DNA from: Pirellulales bacterium
GTDB taxonomy: Bacteria > Planctomycetota > Planctomycetia > Pirellulales > JAEUIK01
Length of the DNA stretch: 64,000 nucleotides
Direction: 5' to 3'
Assembly: GCA_019694435.1 (NCBI GenBank)
Contig: JAIBBZ010000026.1
Coordinates: 16,133 to 80,132, forward strand
Shown: positions 33,230 to 43,400 of the stretch, piece by piece
Numbering within the stretch: position 1 is the stretch's first letter
Layout: each line of letters opens with the position of its first letter
Notes under the pieces: model-generated
Told to the model about the DNA's origin: nothing
What the model saw: the letters and a program-made list of their open reading frames with translations, nothing else
The model's database searches: none
Translations under genes and position numbers: made by a program

Positions 33230-33237
33230 ATGCCTTT
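33230..33237 (+). promoter_or_regulatory. ATGCCTTT motif upstream of the small gene at 33276
   Basis: Exact 8-mer, 46 bases upstream of ATG 33276. Its frame (MPLGSRPRN...) ends with TAG at 33279-33281, overlapping the gene start. Confidence 0.5.
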
Positions 33238-33275
33238 AGGAAGTCGACCCCGGAACGAAATCAGGAGCAAATCCC

Positions 33276-33455
33276 ATGGCTAGCGACGATGCCCACGACC
33301 CGTACCCGATGACCTTGCCGATGCCCAATCGCGTCCGCCGCGCCGGCGGGCGGCGGTTGGAGCACACGTTTCGCTGGGGTGAGCTGCGGCTCACGCTACG
33401 ACTGGAGCGGCACCGCATCGAGTTGGTGATCGACCGGCCTGAGCGAATCGCGTAG
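33276..33455 (+). CDS. Small unknown protein
   Basis: 59 residues with CAGGAG 8 bases before the ATG. Seen: MASDDAHDPYPM, a basic middle (RVRRAGGRRLEHTFRWG) and two predicted strands (ELRLTLRL, RIELVIDRP). No family recognised. It lies 86 bases before the PfkB-like gene on the same strand and has an ATGCCTTT motif upstream, so it is probably a true member of the island. Confidence 0.55.
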   Translation: MASDDAHDPYPMTLPMPNRVRRAGGRRLEHTFRWGELRLTLRLERHRIELVIDRPERIA

Positions 33456-33541
33456 CCCATCGGTCGCAGAATTTCGCTCGACGTTTCTCGTTTAGACCCA
33501 CAACTCCCCGTGACCCGCGTTTCGCATTAGGAGACCTCCCC

Positions 33542-34564
33542 GTGATCCGCAAGCCGAATCTGACCAAGACCATCCACTTGTCAGGCATCAGCCAGTTCAC
33601 CATCGAGAACCGCGAATGGACCGATCGACTCGTCCTGGATGGTCGGATGGACATTGCGCGTATCCAGGACGATCAGGCCGGCGGACTCGGTGTCTTCGCC
33701 TGTGCAGGGGTGCGGCAACTCGTGCCCGAGGCCTGCTTAAGTCTGTTCGCCCTCGTTGGCGAGTCTGAGTTGGGCCAAGCGCACGAAGCCGTCGATCATC
33801 TGCGGCTGACCGAACCGTGCCTCTGCCAGGTCCGCGGCAAGCGGACCAATCGCTCGCGCGTCATGATGGACGCGCGTGGCTCGCGGCAGATCGCTCGGCT
33901 GCGGGCCGAGATCGACCTTTCCGCCGATCTGGATCCTGTCTCGAGCCGGCGGCTCAAGAGCCAGATTGCCCGCAGCGGTGCGGTGCTGTTGGGGCGGATG
34001 AGCCCCGAACTGACGGCCGAGTTGCTGCAGTGGGGCCACACGACGAGCACCTACCTGGGCTTGTGCCCGGGGCGCGATCAGTATGAAGCGCTCGCTGACT
34101 TGCGGCCGCACGCGCTGTTTATGAATCTCGACGAGGCGCGGGAGGTCACGGGAACCGCCGGCGCCGAACCTGGCCCAGTGTTCGAGGGATTCGTCAAACG
34201 CACAGCCGCCAGTCACCTGACCGTGATGACCACGGGCCCGGGCCCGGTGTTTGTGCATCACCGCCCGACGGGAATCCGACTGAGCGTTTGGCCAGCGCCC
34301 GCCAGCGCCTCTCCTGTCTCCTTCCCGATGTCGGTCGGTTGCGGGGACGTCCTGGCAGGCATGAGCACCTACTTGTTGGGTGCCGCAGGCCCGTTGGCGG
34401 CGGCCTCGGTAGTAAGCGAGATCGTCGCCGCCGCGCAGGCCGCCGCTTCGGCCCACTACTATCACGACCGCCCCTCGCGCGAACGGGCCCGCCTGGCCTA
34501 CCTGGTCGCGCGCGGAGCAATCGAACGCGGAGCTGCAGTGCCCGCGGCGACTGCTGTCGCCTGA
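33542..34564 (+). CDS. PfkB/ribokinase-family carbohydrate kinase
   Basis: 340 residues, GTG start with AGGAG 8 bases upstream. Seen: GGLGVFACAGVRQL near the N-terminus (substrate glycines, weaker than the usual GG), LFMNLDEAREVTG (the 'N..E...L' PfkB strand), MTTGPGPVFVH, and PMSVGCGDVLAGM near residue 265, the PfkB signature with catalytic Asp in GCGD. Substrate unknown: sugar or nucleoside. It is the last gene of the island, with a SorC-like sugar sensor 4 kb upstream. A link between the two through a phosphosugar signal is inference. Confidence 0.82.
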   Translation: MIRKPNLTKTIHLSGISQFTIENREWTDRLVLDGRMDIARIQDDQAGGLGVFACAGVRQLVPEACLSLFALVGESELGQAHEAVDHLRLTEPCLCQVRGKRTNRSRVMMDARGSRQIARLRAEIDLSADLDPVSSRRLKSQIARSGAVLLGRMSPELTAELLQWGHTTSTYLGLCPGRDQYEALADLRPHALFMNLDEAREVTGTAGAEPGPVFEGFVKRTAASHLTVMTTGPGPVFVHHRPTGIRLSVWPAPASASPVSFPMSVGCGDVLAGMSTYLLGAAGPLAAASVVSEIVAAAQAAASAHYYHDRPSRERARLAYLVARGAIERGAAVPAATAVA

Positions 34565-35197
34565 GTCGGCTAACACACCCTGCCGGCTCGGCACGTTCAG
34601 GACAGCGCGCCGAGCCGGTTTCGTTGGTGGAGGTTGCTGCGAGCAAACGCGAGCAGGGCGCGAATCGTGAAAACGTTTTCACTTTCTGCCGCCCTGCATC
34701 GCGGATGGCCAAATACGAGAAGAATTCTTACTGCGCCGATTGGCCTAAGGTGCCTTGGACCCGGATGACGTCCTGGCCGTTCACCATGATCGCAGCGAGG
34801 CGTCGCAAATCAATGCGGACTCCGGCAGGGACTTGCAAACATGAGCAAGACCTTGCAATCGATGCACCAACATCGTCCGCTCGCGATGCGCCGATCCGCA
34901 TGCCCTCAGGAAAACGCCCAGCAGCGCCTCTCACGCGGGCGCTGACCGCAGGACCTCCATGGACCTGGCAAGGTCAATCGACGCGTCACAGCGGGTTCTG
35001 AAGCCCTCGAATCAATTCCCCTGTCGCCAAGCATGGACGGCTGAGCTGAGTCACCGCTGCACCGAGATCGTGGTCAACGCGTTTGCAGAGACTTGCCAAC
35101 GATTGAACAGCTAAGCGCGTGGTTAGGACAACTTGCGAAGCCATGGCGACATTCGTTCCATCACCGTTGCCAGAGGTTTGCTGTGCCGTATTCCCCC
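34565..35197 (+). other. Non-coding stretch with an operator-like palindrome
   Basis: About 630 bases without a credible gene. Short frames exist on both strands, but none shows a ribosome-binding site or recognisable protein. It marks the right border of the island: the ATGCCTTT motif does not occur between genes past this point. Confidence 0.5.
34667..34682. promoter_or_regulatory. Perfect 16-base palindrome, LacI-type operator-like
   Basis: GTGAAAACGTTTTCAC, perfectly symmetric with the central CG typical of LacI/GalR operators. A near-copy is at 63598-63613, and identity extends outward (CGAAT before, TTT after). No clear gene start follows here. Confidence 0.5.
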
Positions 35198-35449
35198 TTA
35201 GCACTCGTCGTCTGGCACGCGAATGCGACGCCCACATCCAAGGCAGTTCGCCCGCACCGTGCCATCGGCGGACGTCTCGGTCGTTGGTGCGTCATCCAGC
35301 CTGCTGCCGCAATGTGGACACACCGCGCGTCGTCCCGGATCGAGAAACTCGTCCCAGATCCAGTAATCGAAAAGATCCACGGCATCCTCAACGGGTTCGG
35401 ACGAGCGAAACTGTAGCGGTGCTTCCGGCAGCGGGTTGCCGGAATGCAT
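35198..35449 (-). CDS. Small zinc-ribbon protein
   Basis: 83 residues from ATG 35449, overlapping the last 62 bases of the SGNH gene in another frame. Seen: acidic/aromatic middle (EDAVDLFDYWIWDEFLDPG) then CPHC and CLGC, 20 residues apart, forming a four-Cys zinc ribbon, ending RRIRVPDDEC. No good ribosome-binding site, so the start may differ. Function unknown; the Cys spacing makes a chance frame unlikely. Confidence 0.55.
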   Translation of the reverse strand: MHSGNPLPEAPLQFRSSEPVEDAVDLFDYWIWDEFLDPGRRAVCPHCGSRLDDAPTTETSADGTVRANCLGCGRRIRVPDDEC

Positions 35450-36611
35450 TGCCGCCGAGCTGCTGGCCAGCAGCGGCTTGGAGTTGTGCCTCGAGCACCT
35501 GACGCAGTCGTTCACTGATATGCCGCATGCCCACGTCGGTCGGATGCGAGCCATCGGCACAGGCCTCGTGATCGTCGCGCAGCAGCTCATCACCCGAGAC
35601 CAGCACCAACGGCCCGATGCCCTCGGCCTGCAGCCGCTCGACCACTTGCCGCAGTGCGGCGCGGCTGGCTTGGTTGTGCTCGGCCAGATCGGCACGAAAC
35701 GCAGCGGCCGGGTACGTGCGGTCTTCGACTAGCACTAGCGGCACGCCAGGGCGCGCTGCGTGCAATTGCCGCACGACCCCTTCGGTGCGCTGGCGGACCA
35801 GCTCACCATTCATGTTGGGTAGACAATCGACGACGTACACAGCCGCTTCAATCTCGGCGAGCAGCGAAACCACGGCGGGCTCCATCTTGCAGCTGCCCGA
35901 GAAGCCCAGGTTGATCACAGGGCGATCGAGCAGTCGCCCCAAGATTGCCGGGTAGGCCATCCCGGGGCGACTGGCCGAACGACCTTGCGTGATGCTCGTA
36001 CCATAGAATACCAGCGGCAAGGCGGCGCGTGGCGATGCCGGTTCAAGCCTCGACTCAGCTGGCACTCCGATTTGCAACATCTCGACCCCGTTGTACAGCG
36101 GCAGGTAGAGCCAGTACTCGCGCAGTGATCCATCCAAGGCGTCGATCAGCACGCATGCATTGTCGATGCCCGTTGGATGAGCCACGGCCAGCCAGCGCAG
36201 TTTGCCCTTGGCATCGCGGGCGTAAAGATCCAGACCACTCACGGCGGCCGCGGGCATATCGGCCAGCGCCAACCGCTCGGAGCGTAGTTGCCAGCGCACG
36301 GCGATCTCGCGCGCGTCGGTCTGAAACCGCACACAGATTCCCGCCGATTGGTGGGCCAGCTGCCAAACGCTTCGCGGGACGAGTGTCTCGGCGCGCTGCG
36401 GCAGGCGGTCGTACGGGCCTAGCGTGTCACGAAACGCCCGACCTTCGAGCGTCAATTTGTGAGCATGGACCCACTGATAGGTCCGCGTGATTGGATCATT
36501 CAGCGGAGTCTCCGCAGAACGACTACGCCAGCGGCCGCTCCCCCAGAGCAACACGCCCAACAACGCCAGGTTGACTGCAAACGAACCCCAGATCAGTGGA
36601 CGTCGCCACAT
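35388..36611 (-). CDS. SGNH-family hydrolase, membrane-anchored or secreted
   Basis: 407 residues. Seen: N-terminal hydrophobic helix (LIWGSFAVNLALLGVLLWG), an Ig-like N-terminal domain, then the SGNH core: YGTSITQG with nucleophile Ser near 205, Gly in NLGFSGSC, Asn in LPNMN, and Asp-x-x-His in DGSHPTDVG near 357. All four blocks are present, so it should be an active esterase acting outside the cytoplasm, perhaps on polysaccharide acetyl groups or lipids. It follows the PEP-CTERM gene on the same strand by 39 bases. Confidence 0.85.
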   Translation of the reverse strand: MWRRPLIWGSFAVNLALLGVLLWGSGRWRSRSAETPLNDPITRTYQWVHAHKLTLEGRAFRDTLGPYDRLPQRAETLVPRSVWQLAHQSAGICVRFQTDAREIAVRWQLRSERLALADMPAAAVSGLDLYARDAKGKLRWLAVAHPTGIDNACVLIDALDGSLREYWLYLPLYNGVEMLQIGVPAESRLEPASPRAALPLVFYGTSITQGRSASRPGMAYPAILGRLLDRPVINLGFSGSCKMEPAVVSLLAEIEAAVYVVDCLPNMNGELVRQRTEGVVRQLHAARPGVPLVLVEDRTYPAAAFRADLAEHNQASRAALRQVVERLQAEGIGPLVLVSGDELLRDDHEACADGSHPTDVGMRHISERLRQVLEAQLQAAAGQQLGGNAFRQPAAGSTATVSLVRTR

Positions 36612-36650
36612 GTTGCCCCTCCTAGCACGAAATGAAAGCGCACGTTACGG

Positions 36651-38147
36651 CTAATGGCACCGACGCCAGCGGCGCAGCGCGGCTAGTCCTGCCACGCCAC
36701 TAACGGCCAACACCCAAGTAGCCGGCTCGGGAACGACGTTGAAGGCCAGGTCGCCCAGCGGAGTGCCCGTCTCGATGTGCCCGGCGGGCAAGGCGTGGCG
36801 GCCGACATCGAAAGTGAAACGGTGAATGCCGCCACTGCCGTGCGAGCTGACCAACAGTTCCCCGTCCGCGGTGAAGGCCAAGCCAATCGGCTCGGGCACC
36901 GCAAAGCTGTTCAGCAGACTGGGGGCACCGCTGGTGAGAAACGAGTATTGGTAGACCGTGTTGGAATCCAGGCCGGCGATGAATAGCCGCCCGTACCGAT
37001 CGAACTCCAAAAAATGCAGCTTCTGCTCGCCGGGGACTTGAAACGCGCCGTTGGATAGCGCCTCGCCGGTAAGCGGATCGATCATAAAGCGGCGAACCTG
37101 CGTGTACTCCGAGACGAAGAGCTCGCCAGCGGGCGAGAACGCGACGCCAATCGTCTGGCCGGGCGTAAGACCCGTGATCTGGCCATGCGGGATCGCCTCC
37201 CCCCGGTCGTCAAAGGTGAATCGCGAGATGCTGCCAGCCAGGTAGTTGGCCGCGAATAGTTCGCCGTTCGGGCTGAACGCCAAGCCGTGGACGGCTTCCA
37301 GGCCATTGCCCATGATGGGAGCGCCTTCGACACGGATTCCTTCGGCGCTGTAGCGGAATCGCGAGATACTCCCGGCGCCCGGTTGGTTGCCAAAACGGTT
37401 GCCGACGAACAGTTCGCCGTGACGGTCGAATGCCAGACCCATCGGATCGTGCATGCTGCTGGTGGGCGCCCCGTAGAGGTCCGGCAGATCCACCACGTCA
37501 CCCGAATCGGTCAAACCGTAGCGGAGCACCGGCCCGTCGTAGCCGGGGCTCGAGCCCGGCGGGCTGACCGCCGCGGCCAAATTGGCGACGGATGGCGAAT
37601 CGGCACCAGTGATCTTCAGGTACCCGCCGTCACCCGGCGCCGTGCGGATGAATTGCGAGGTGGAGAAATCGCCGTAGTCGGTCGAGGTCCGCAGCCGGGC
37701 CCGCACATACAAGCTCGTAGCGTCGTCGATCCAACCGGTCAGGTCGATCGGCAGTGACGGTGGGACATTGCCGGGCACACCGGAATAGATCGTTCGCCAC
37801 TGGACGTCGTCGAGAGAGACTTCGACGTGCGCCTCCGCATCCGGGTCAAAGTTGGCAGGTCCGCCCAGGGTGTAGACGCTTGCTGGCGCAAACAGTTCAG
37901 CGGTCCGTGCCGCAAACGGCAAATCGAAGCGGTAAACGACCTCGCCCCAGGTATTGGCGACCGCTGGTTGCCAATAGCGGATCTGGGGCGGCCCAAAGGG
38001 CTCATAGCGAATGAACGCGTTGGACACGCGTAACGGGTTCGAGCCAAACGCGGTGTCGAGAACCAGGTTTTGGCGGTAGCTTTGAGCGACCGATGCCTGC
38101 GGCCAAGCCCCTAGCAGCGCCAACCACAGCCAAATCTGTTTGTTCAT
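36651..38147 (-). CDS. PEP-CTERM-anchored beta-propeller protein
   Basis: 498 residues from ATG 38147. Seen: signal peptide (IWLWLALLGAWPQASVA); a galactose-binding-like beta domain to about residue 190; at least five repeats of the form GLAFSPNGELFAAN/GVAFSPAGELFVSE, an NHL/SMP-30-like propeller; and the C-terminal PEP-CTERM tripartite signal VPEPATWVLAVSGVAGLAALRRWRR. Exosortase cleaves such tails and anchors or exports the protein. This tail points to an exosortase-bearing lineage such as Planctomycetes. Ligand unknown. Confidence 0.9.
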   Translation of the reverse strand: MNKQIWLWLALLGAWPQASVAQSYRQNLVLDTAFGSNPLRVSNAFIRYEPFGPPQIRYWQPAVANTWGEVVYRFDLPFAARTAELFAPASVYTLGGPANFDPDAEAHVEVSLDDVQWRTIYSGVPGNVPPSLPIDLTGWIDDATSLYVRARLRTSTDYGDFSTSQFIRTAPGDGGYLKITGADSPSVANLAAAVSPPGSSPGYDGPVLRYGLTDSGDVVDLPDLYGAPTSSMHDPMGLAFDRHGELFVGNRFGNQPGAGSISRFRYSAEGIRVEGAPIMGNGLEAVHGLAFSPNGELFAANYLAGSISRFTFDDRGEAIPHGQITGLTPGQTIGVAFSPAGELFVSEYTQVRRFMIDPLTGEALSNGAFQVPGEQKLHFLEFDRYGRLFIAGLDSNTVYQYSFLTSGAPSLLNSFAVPEPIGLAFTADGELLVSSHGSGGIHRFTFDVGRHALPAGHIETGTPLGDLAFNVVPEPATWVLAVSGVAGLAALRRWRRCH

Positions 38148-38572
38148 CTTGAGGTGCCCCTGGGAGACAAGATTGCTTGTTCGATTCCGCTGCGCGCACC
38201 GGAAGCCGCTCGCGGCTCGGACCAGAGCCGCGGCACCGCCGATGCAAAGCTGCCACCTGGTGGCTGCCCGTTGGATCGGGTTCCTGGGCAGACGCCTGTC
38301 GCGATGGAAAGAAGGTCCGCGAGGACACGCTCGATGCCGACTGCCTCGATTCGGCAGCATGCCGTGCCGCGCGGACTCTCTTTGCACCGCGAAGTTCGGT
38401 GCGGAACTCAGCCGAAGCCCATGGATTGGCCCCTGCTTGGCTCCTGCAAGACGATTGTCTGCGCGGCCGTGACACATTTGGTCCAACGGCCCCAATTCTT
38501 TAACTGCCCGCGCGCGAAACGATGGTGATGTGCTCCGGTGAAGCGGCTCCACCCGCAGTCGCAGTGGAGCCG
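38148..38572 (-). other. Intergenic region before the PEP-CTERM gene
   Basis: About 425 bases between the WYL gene stop and the PEP-CTERM start on the same strand. I see no supported gene or strong hairpin; it presumably holds the PEP-CTERM promoter. Confidence 0.4.
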
Positions 38573-39640
38573 TCAGTTCGCTGGAGCTGCGGCGATCCGC
38601 TCGCCATCACAAGACATGGGCGCTGTCGCCTCTCCGTAGACGGCGACCATGCGTCGAGCGATTTGTTCGACCGCACGTCGAGCTGAGGCCGGCTCCAGGA
38701 TCTCTACTTCGGCCCCCAGGCCCAGCACTTTGGGCACGATCTCGGCCTCGTAAGCGGCCGTCAACGTCATCATCAGCCCGCCGTCATCCAACGGCTCGAG
38801 CTTGGCCTGCGGATGCCAAGGCGTCTCACTGGCCCAGGGAGCCACGAGCGCCGAAAAGCGAATCCGAAACCGCTGCGGTCGAGCAGCCTTATAGACGCCT
38901 ACGCTGTGGCTGAAATGGCTCTGCAGATCGAACGCTCGCGGCGCAAACCGCTCGTCCAATAGCTGCGAGCGACTAATCCGGTCCAGCTTGAAGTGCCGCG
39001 GTGGCTCGTCGGGCGCCGCATCGCAGGCCGAGGCGACTGCATAGATGCTGCCTTGGTACACGGCCAAGCCCAGCGGTTCGATCTTCCGTGGCATCGGGCG
39101 GGGTTTCCCCAGCCCCTGATAGGCAATCTCAACCCGACGGTGTTCGAGGATCGCGCGATTGAGCGTCGCCAGGATTCCAGCCTTGGTGGCGTACGACTTG
39201 TGCGGTATCGTGCGGACGATCAGCTTTTGACGGCGGCGTTCGAAATGCTTCCAGACGGGTTCGGGCAAGGCCTCGCGGATTTTTTCCCAGAAGGACTCGA
39301 TGCCCTGGGCGAACGGGGTGCCGCTGAGTGCCAAGAGCAAATCACGTCCGGCCGAGAGGGCCAGCAACTCCGTACACGTGGCCGAGAGCTCCGGCAAGCG
39401 ACGCAATGTACGGCCCAGCTTCCAGACCGTGCCCCGCGCCTCGGAGGTCGTCGTGTCGACATCGAACCCGGCAGCCTGCAGGGCCTCGAGATCGCGGCGA
39501 ACTGTGCGTGTCGACAGCGACGACAGGCCGAGCCGCTCGAGCAAGCCCGCACGAAGCTCCTCGAGCGTACAACCATAGCGCGACTCCTCGAGGATTTGCA
39601 GCAGCTTCAGTTGCCGAATCAGTTGTTCGTTACGAGCCAT
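38573..39640 (-). CDS. WYL-domain transcriptional regulator
   Basis: 355 residues from ATG 39640. Seen: N-terminal winged HTH (RQLKLLQILEESRYGCTLEELRAGL, STRTVRRDLEALQAAGFDV), then a WYL domain (RIEIAYQGLGKPRPMPRKIEPLGLAVYQGSIYAVASA, FKLDRISRSQLLDERF) and a C-terminal WCX-like region (FRIRFSALVAPW...EILEPASARRAVEQIARRM). WYL proteins sense nucleic acids or nucleotides and often control defence genes. The neighbouring 40-62 kb is rich in defence-type genes, but the nearest is on the other strand 840 bases away. Confidence 0.87.
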   Translation of the reverse strand: MARNEQLIRQLKLLQILEESRYGCTLEELRAGLLERLGLSSLSTRTVRRDLEALQAAGFDVDTTTSEARGTVWKLGRTLRRLPELSATCTELLALSAGRDLLLALSGTPFAQGIESFWEKIREALPEPVWKHFERRRQKLIVRTIPHKSYATKAGILATLNRAILEHRRVEIAYQGLGKPRPMPRKIEPLGLAVYQGSIYAVASACDAAPDEPPRHFKLDRISRSQLLDERFAPRAFDLQSHFSHSVGVYKAARPQRFRIRFSALVAPWASETPWHPQAKLEPLDDGGLMMTLTAAYEAEIVPKVLGLGAEVEILEPASARRAVEQIARRMVAVYGEATAPMSCDGERIAAAPAN

Positions 39641-40481
39641 GCGGAGCAGCCCCCACCTGCATTGCTTCAATTCCAGCCACGACTCTGCGGTGTGGCCCGG
39701 CGATTTCAAACTGAATATCGTGATTAACTTTGATCCGAGCATTCAACGAACGCAAGCAATCCGGGCGATCGATTCCGCGGGGCTTGTTCTCCAGGCGGCC
39801 AGTGCGAATGGGTCGGCCCACAACATGATCCCGCTTTCTCGGCCGGCACCATCGCTCCAGAACAGCAAAACGCGGAAGGCCTCGAAACGTTTGTCCACCT
39901 AGGCCACGCGTATGACACCTTTGGTCACGGGGTAAGACGCTGCCAAAGCGGCGCTCCCTGATCCGCCCAATTACGCGACACCACCGTAGCGCAAGATGGC
40001 ATTCCGGCACCCGTCGCGACGATCACTGAAGGCCGCTTTGCCGTCAACGCAGCGATCCTGTCCGCATGATGTGGCAACAGCGACGGCCTGGTGTCACTGC
40101 TCGATAGATTGCTCGGCCGGTAGCCTCGTCAAGATCGTACTGAGATGGTCCGCGAGCCCATCAACCTGGTGGCGTTTTCAGCGGAAATTTGTCACTGATC
40201 CGTCCAATTCCTCGTTGTATACCGGCCGTGTATCCGGCTCCACCAAATACGAGCTGCCGGGCGAAAACGCGTCCTCGGTAGTATGTTTCGCGCATCGAAG
40301 GCATCGATTTTGGCATCCCTGACTGGTTGGCGATTGGACAGCTTGAGTCCCGGTTTACAATCAGCCACTATTGGGAAGTCGAAAGGACGCCGTTGCGGCC
40401 TTTGTCTGCCTCTCAGATTTCCAAGTGTGCCGTGGGGCGCTGCGGATCGTGAGATTTCGATGAATTTGAAGATGGACGCTC
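39641..40481 (+). other. 840-base region without a supported gene
   Basis: Short frames on both strands lack start signals and recognisable content. The base composition is less GC-biased than the flanks, which suggests degraded sequence or regulatory DNA between the divergent WYL and helicase genes. Confidence 0.4.
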
Positions 40482-43400
40482 ATGACGTCGCCGGTTGCCA
40501 GTCCTGCCAATGATCGTGCCGCTCGCTTGTTCGCCTATTTGGCCGATCTGGTTGCGATGCGGACCAAAGTTGTCCGCGACATCAGCCCGTCGACCGGCCT
40601 TTTCTGGATCCACCGGCTACCCGCTGATCCTCACTGCTTCGCGCAGGCCCAAACACCGGACGACGAAGAGGAGGCCTGGCTGCGGATAGATAAGCCGCGA
40701 CCACCTGCGCGACCCCGCTGTCCCGAAATCTGCCAACCGTGGCTTGAGCTCTCATCCTTAGAGCAAGTGAACCAGGTCCCGCAACTTCGGGAAGAGATTG
40801 CCGATCCCGGCTGGCAGCCGCCGATCGATTCGGGCGACAGCGAGGAAGCGCTCCCAACACCTCACCTTCGCTTAGTCGATCACCCCGAGGTGCTCACCGC
40901 TTGGCAGCGTTTCCTCGAAGACCAGTGGTTGCCCTGGCAGACCAAGCAGCGCCATTGGCTGCTCGTGCAAGACGCCTACAGCCGACTGTTCAAAATCTAT
41001 CAGGAGCAGTTGCGGCGTGGTGAGCAATACGAGTTGCGGTTCGGCTTTGGGTTGCTGGCCTGGGTCACCCCGCGCAACCAGCGGATCTATCATCCTTTGA
41101 TCACGGCGAGTGTGGCCATTGAACTGGAGGCCACCTCCGGTTGCCTCCGAGTGTCACCTTCCGTCGACGGTGTCAACCTGTCGCTCGAGCAGGACATGCT
41201 GGAAGTCGACGAACGACCCGCTATCGAACTTCAACACCGTACTCGTGAGCAAATCCAACAACTCGGCTCGCCCTGGGAACGAGCAGACTTGCGATCGCTG
41301 CTGACTGCGTACGTGCATGGCCTGCATTCGGACGCGCAATATGAAGATGCCCTCGAGCCCCCCACGCGCGTAACGGAAGTTCCCCAGGTGTGCTTTGCAC
41401 CTGTGCTCATCCTCCGCCCGCGGATGGGACGATCCCTGCGGGCTGCCCTACAGAGAATCAGTGAGCAAATCCACACCGGAGGCCGGCTGCCAGCCGGCAT
41501 CGCCGAGCTGGTTACCAGCGACGATGCCCCCAAGGACCTGTCGCAGCGGAGCACCGCCGCGGATTCCACCATCCCCGCGGACCACTCCGAGTCGGATGGC
41601 ATTCTATTTCCATTGCCCTACAACCGGGAACAAGAACAGATCATCGAGCGATTGGGCGGCCGTACGGGGGTTTTGGTGCAAGGGCCGCCCGGCACCGGAA
41701 AGAGCCACACGATTACGAATTTGGTCTGCCATTTTCTCGCCCAGGGCCGGCGAGTCTTGGTTACCAGCCAGACGCCCCGCGCGCTGAAGGTGCTCCGGGA
41801 TAAGTTCCCGACCGAGATCAAACCACTCGCCGTCAGCCTCCTGGGTGAAAACCAAGAAGCCATGGCGAGCCTGGAAGCCTCCGTGCAGGGAATCCTGCGT
41901 TACACAGCGAACACCTCACTGGAGCAACTCGACCAAGCGATCGACGTGCATCGTAAGCAACGTTGTGAAATGCGGGCGGAACTGGCGCGGCTACACACAC
42001 TCGACGCGGAACAGCGCCGTACGGAATTAGCCACGATCACCATTCCCTCGACCCCTTATCGTGGTAAAGCACAAGCGCTCGCCCAGCAGTTGGCCATGGA
42101 GGCTGACCGGTACGACTGGTTTCCATCAGCCCCGCTCCAACCGATTTGCCCGCTCACGGCCGCGCAGCTCGAAGAGCTTTTCAGCTTCTGGTCCGAAGCT
42201 TCGCAAGACCGACAGCTGCTGACCCTGCAACTCCCCGGCGCGAATGTGCTGCCCTCCGTCGCGGAACTCGATCAGGCTGTGGATCGCCTCAAAATGGTGC
42301 GTCTCAAGGCTCGCGTCACGGCGACGGGAAACTCCGAGCTCCATGAGCACTTGGTGCAGTTGCCGCTCGCGGAGTTATCTGCTCTGCAGAACGTCGCTAC
42401 TCAGCTGCAGGCCGCCTGGTTGGAATTGTCCGAGGCGCTCGAGCCTTGGCACCGTCAAGCGCTGGCGGATTTGCGCGGCGGGAACCGACTCGATTGGCAG
42501 GAGCTATCGCAGAATACGGCCGAAACGCTTGAGCGCCACACGCCTTCGGTGCGCAGCTTGCCCGCGGTGGACGAACTTCCCCCTGGGGTCACTCCCCATC
42601 AAGCCCTCGCGGACGCCGAAGACCTGCTCGCTCATTTGGCACAACGCCGTAGCCTGGGCATCTGGATCTTGCGCCCCAAGGTAGTGCGACGCACTGCCTA
42701 CCTCTGGTCTCAGTTCCGCATCAATGGACGCTTGGCCGACACGCCGGCCGCCCTCGAAGCGACTCGCGACTACTTCCGCCTGCTGATCGAGATCGAGGCC
42801 ACTTGGTCTCACTGGTCGGTGCATCAAGCGCCGCCGAATGGCTCCCTCGCCCGCCAGGTGACGGCCTTACGCCAGGCGCATCAACAGCTGCAAACCATCC
42901 ACAAAATCGTCGACGTGACCACGCAGCTGGCGGACCGCTTGCGGGCGCTGTCACTGGCTCCTCCACCACTGCAGGGTCGACCGCAAACCGACCTGTTTCT
43001 GCAAGCGATCGAGCGGGCGAGGCACGCCCAAGAAGAACGACAAGTTCGCGACAGGTTCAGCGAACTGGTCAGCCGCGTGCAACAGGCAATCCGCGAAGCG
43101 TCGTTGGTCAAATTTCGAGACCGTTTGGCAACCGATGTTCGCCAAGGGGATACCGCGGCATATGGCCGGCATCTCCAAAAATTGGCCGCTTTGCATGAGC
43201 GTAAGCAACGGGCCGAGACCGTCGCCGGGTTCGAAGAGCTGCTGCAGCGCGCCGGAGCCAAGCCGCTTGTTGCGGCGATCCATGATCCGCAGGCGCGAGC
43301 CGCTCTGCGCGACCGCCTCGACCACTTGGGGAAGGCGTGGCAATGGCGGTTTGCCAGGAACTGGTTGGATCAACACGTTTCGCAGCTCGCACAAGCCGGC

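Noticed and set aside
34728..34934. 68-residue minus-strand frame after the PfkB gene
   Set aside because: No ribosome-binding site, no recognisable content, in a region that otherwise looks non-coding.
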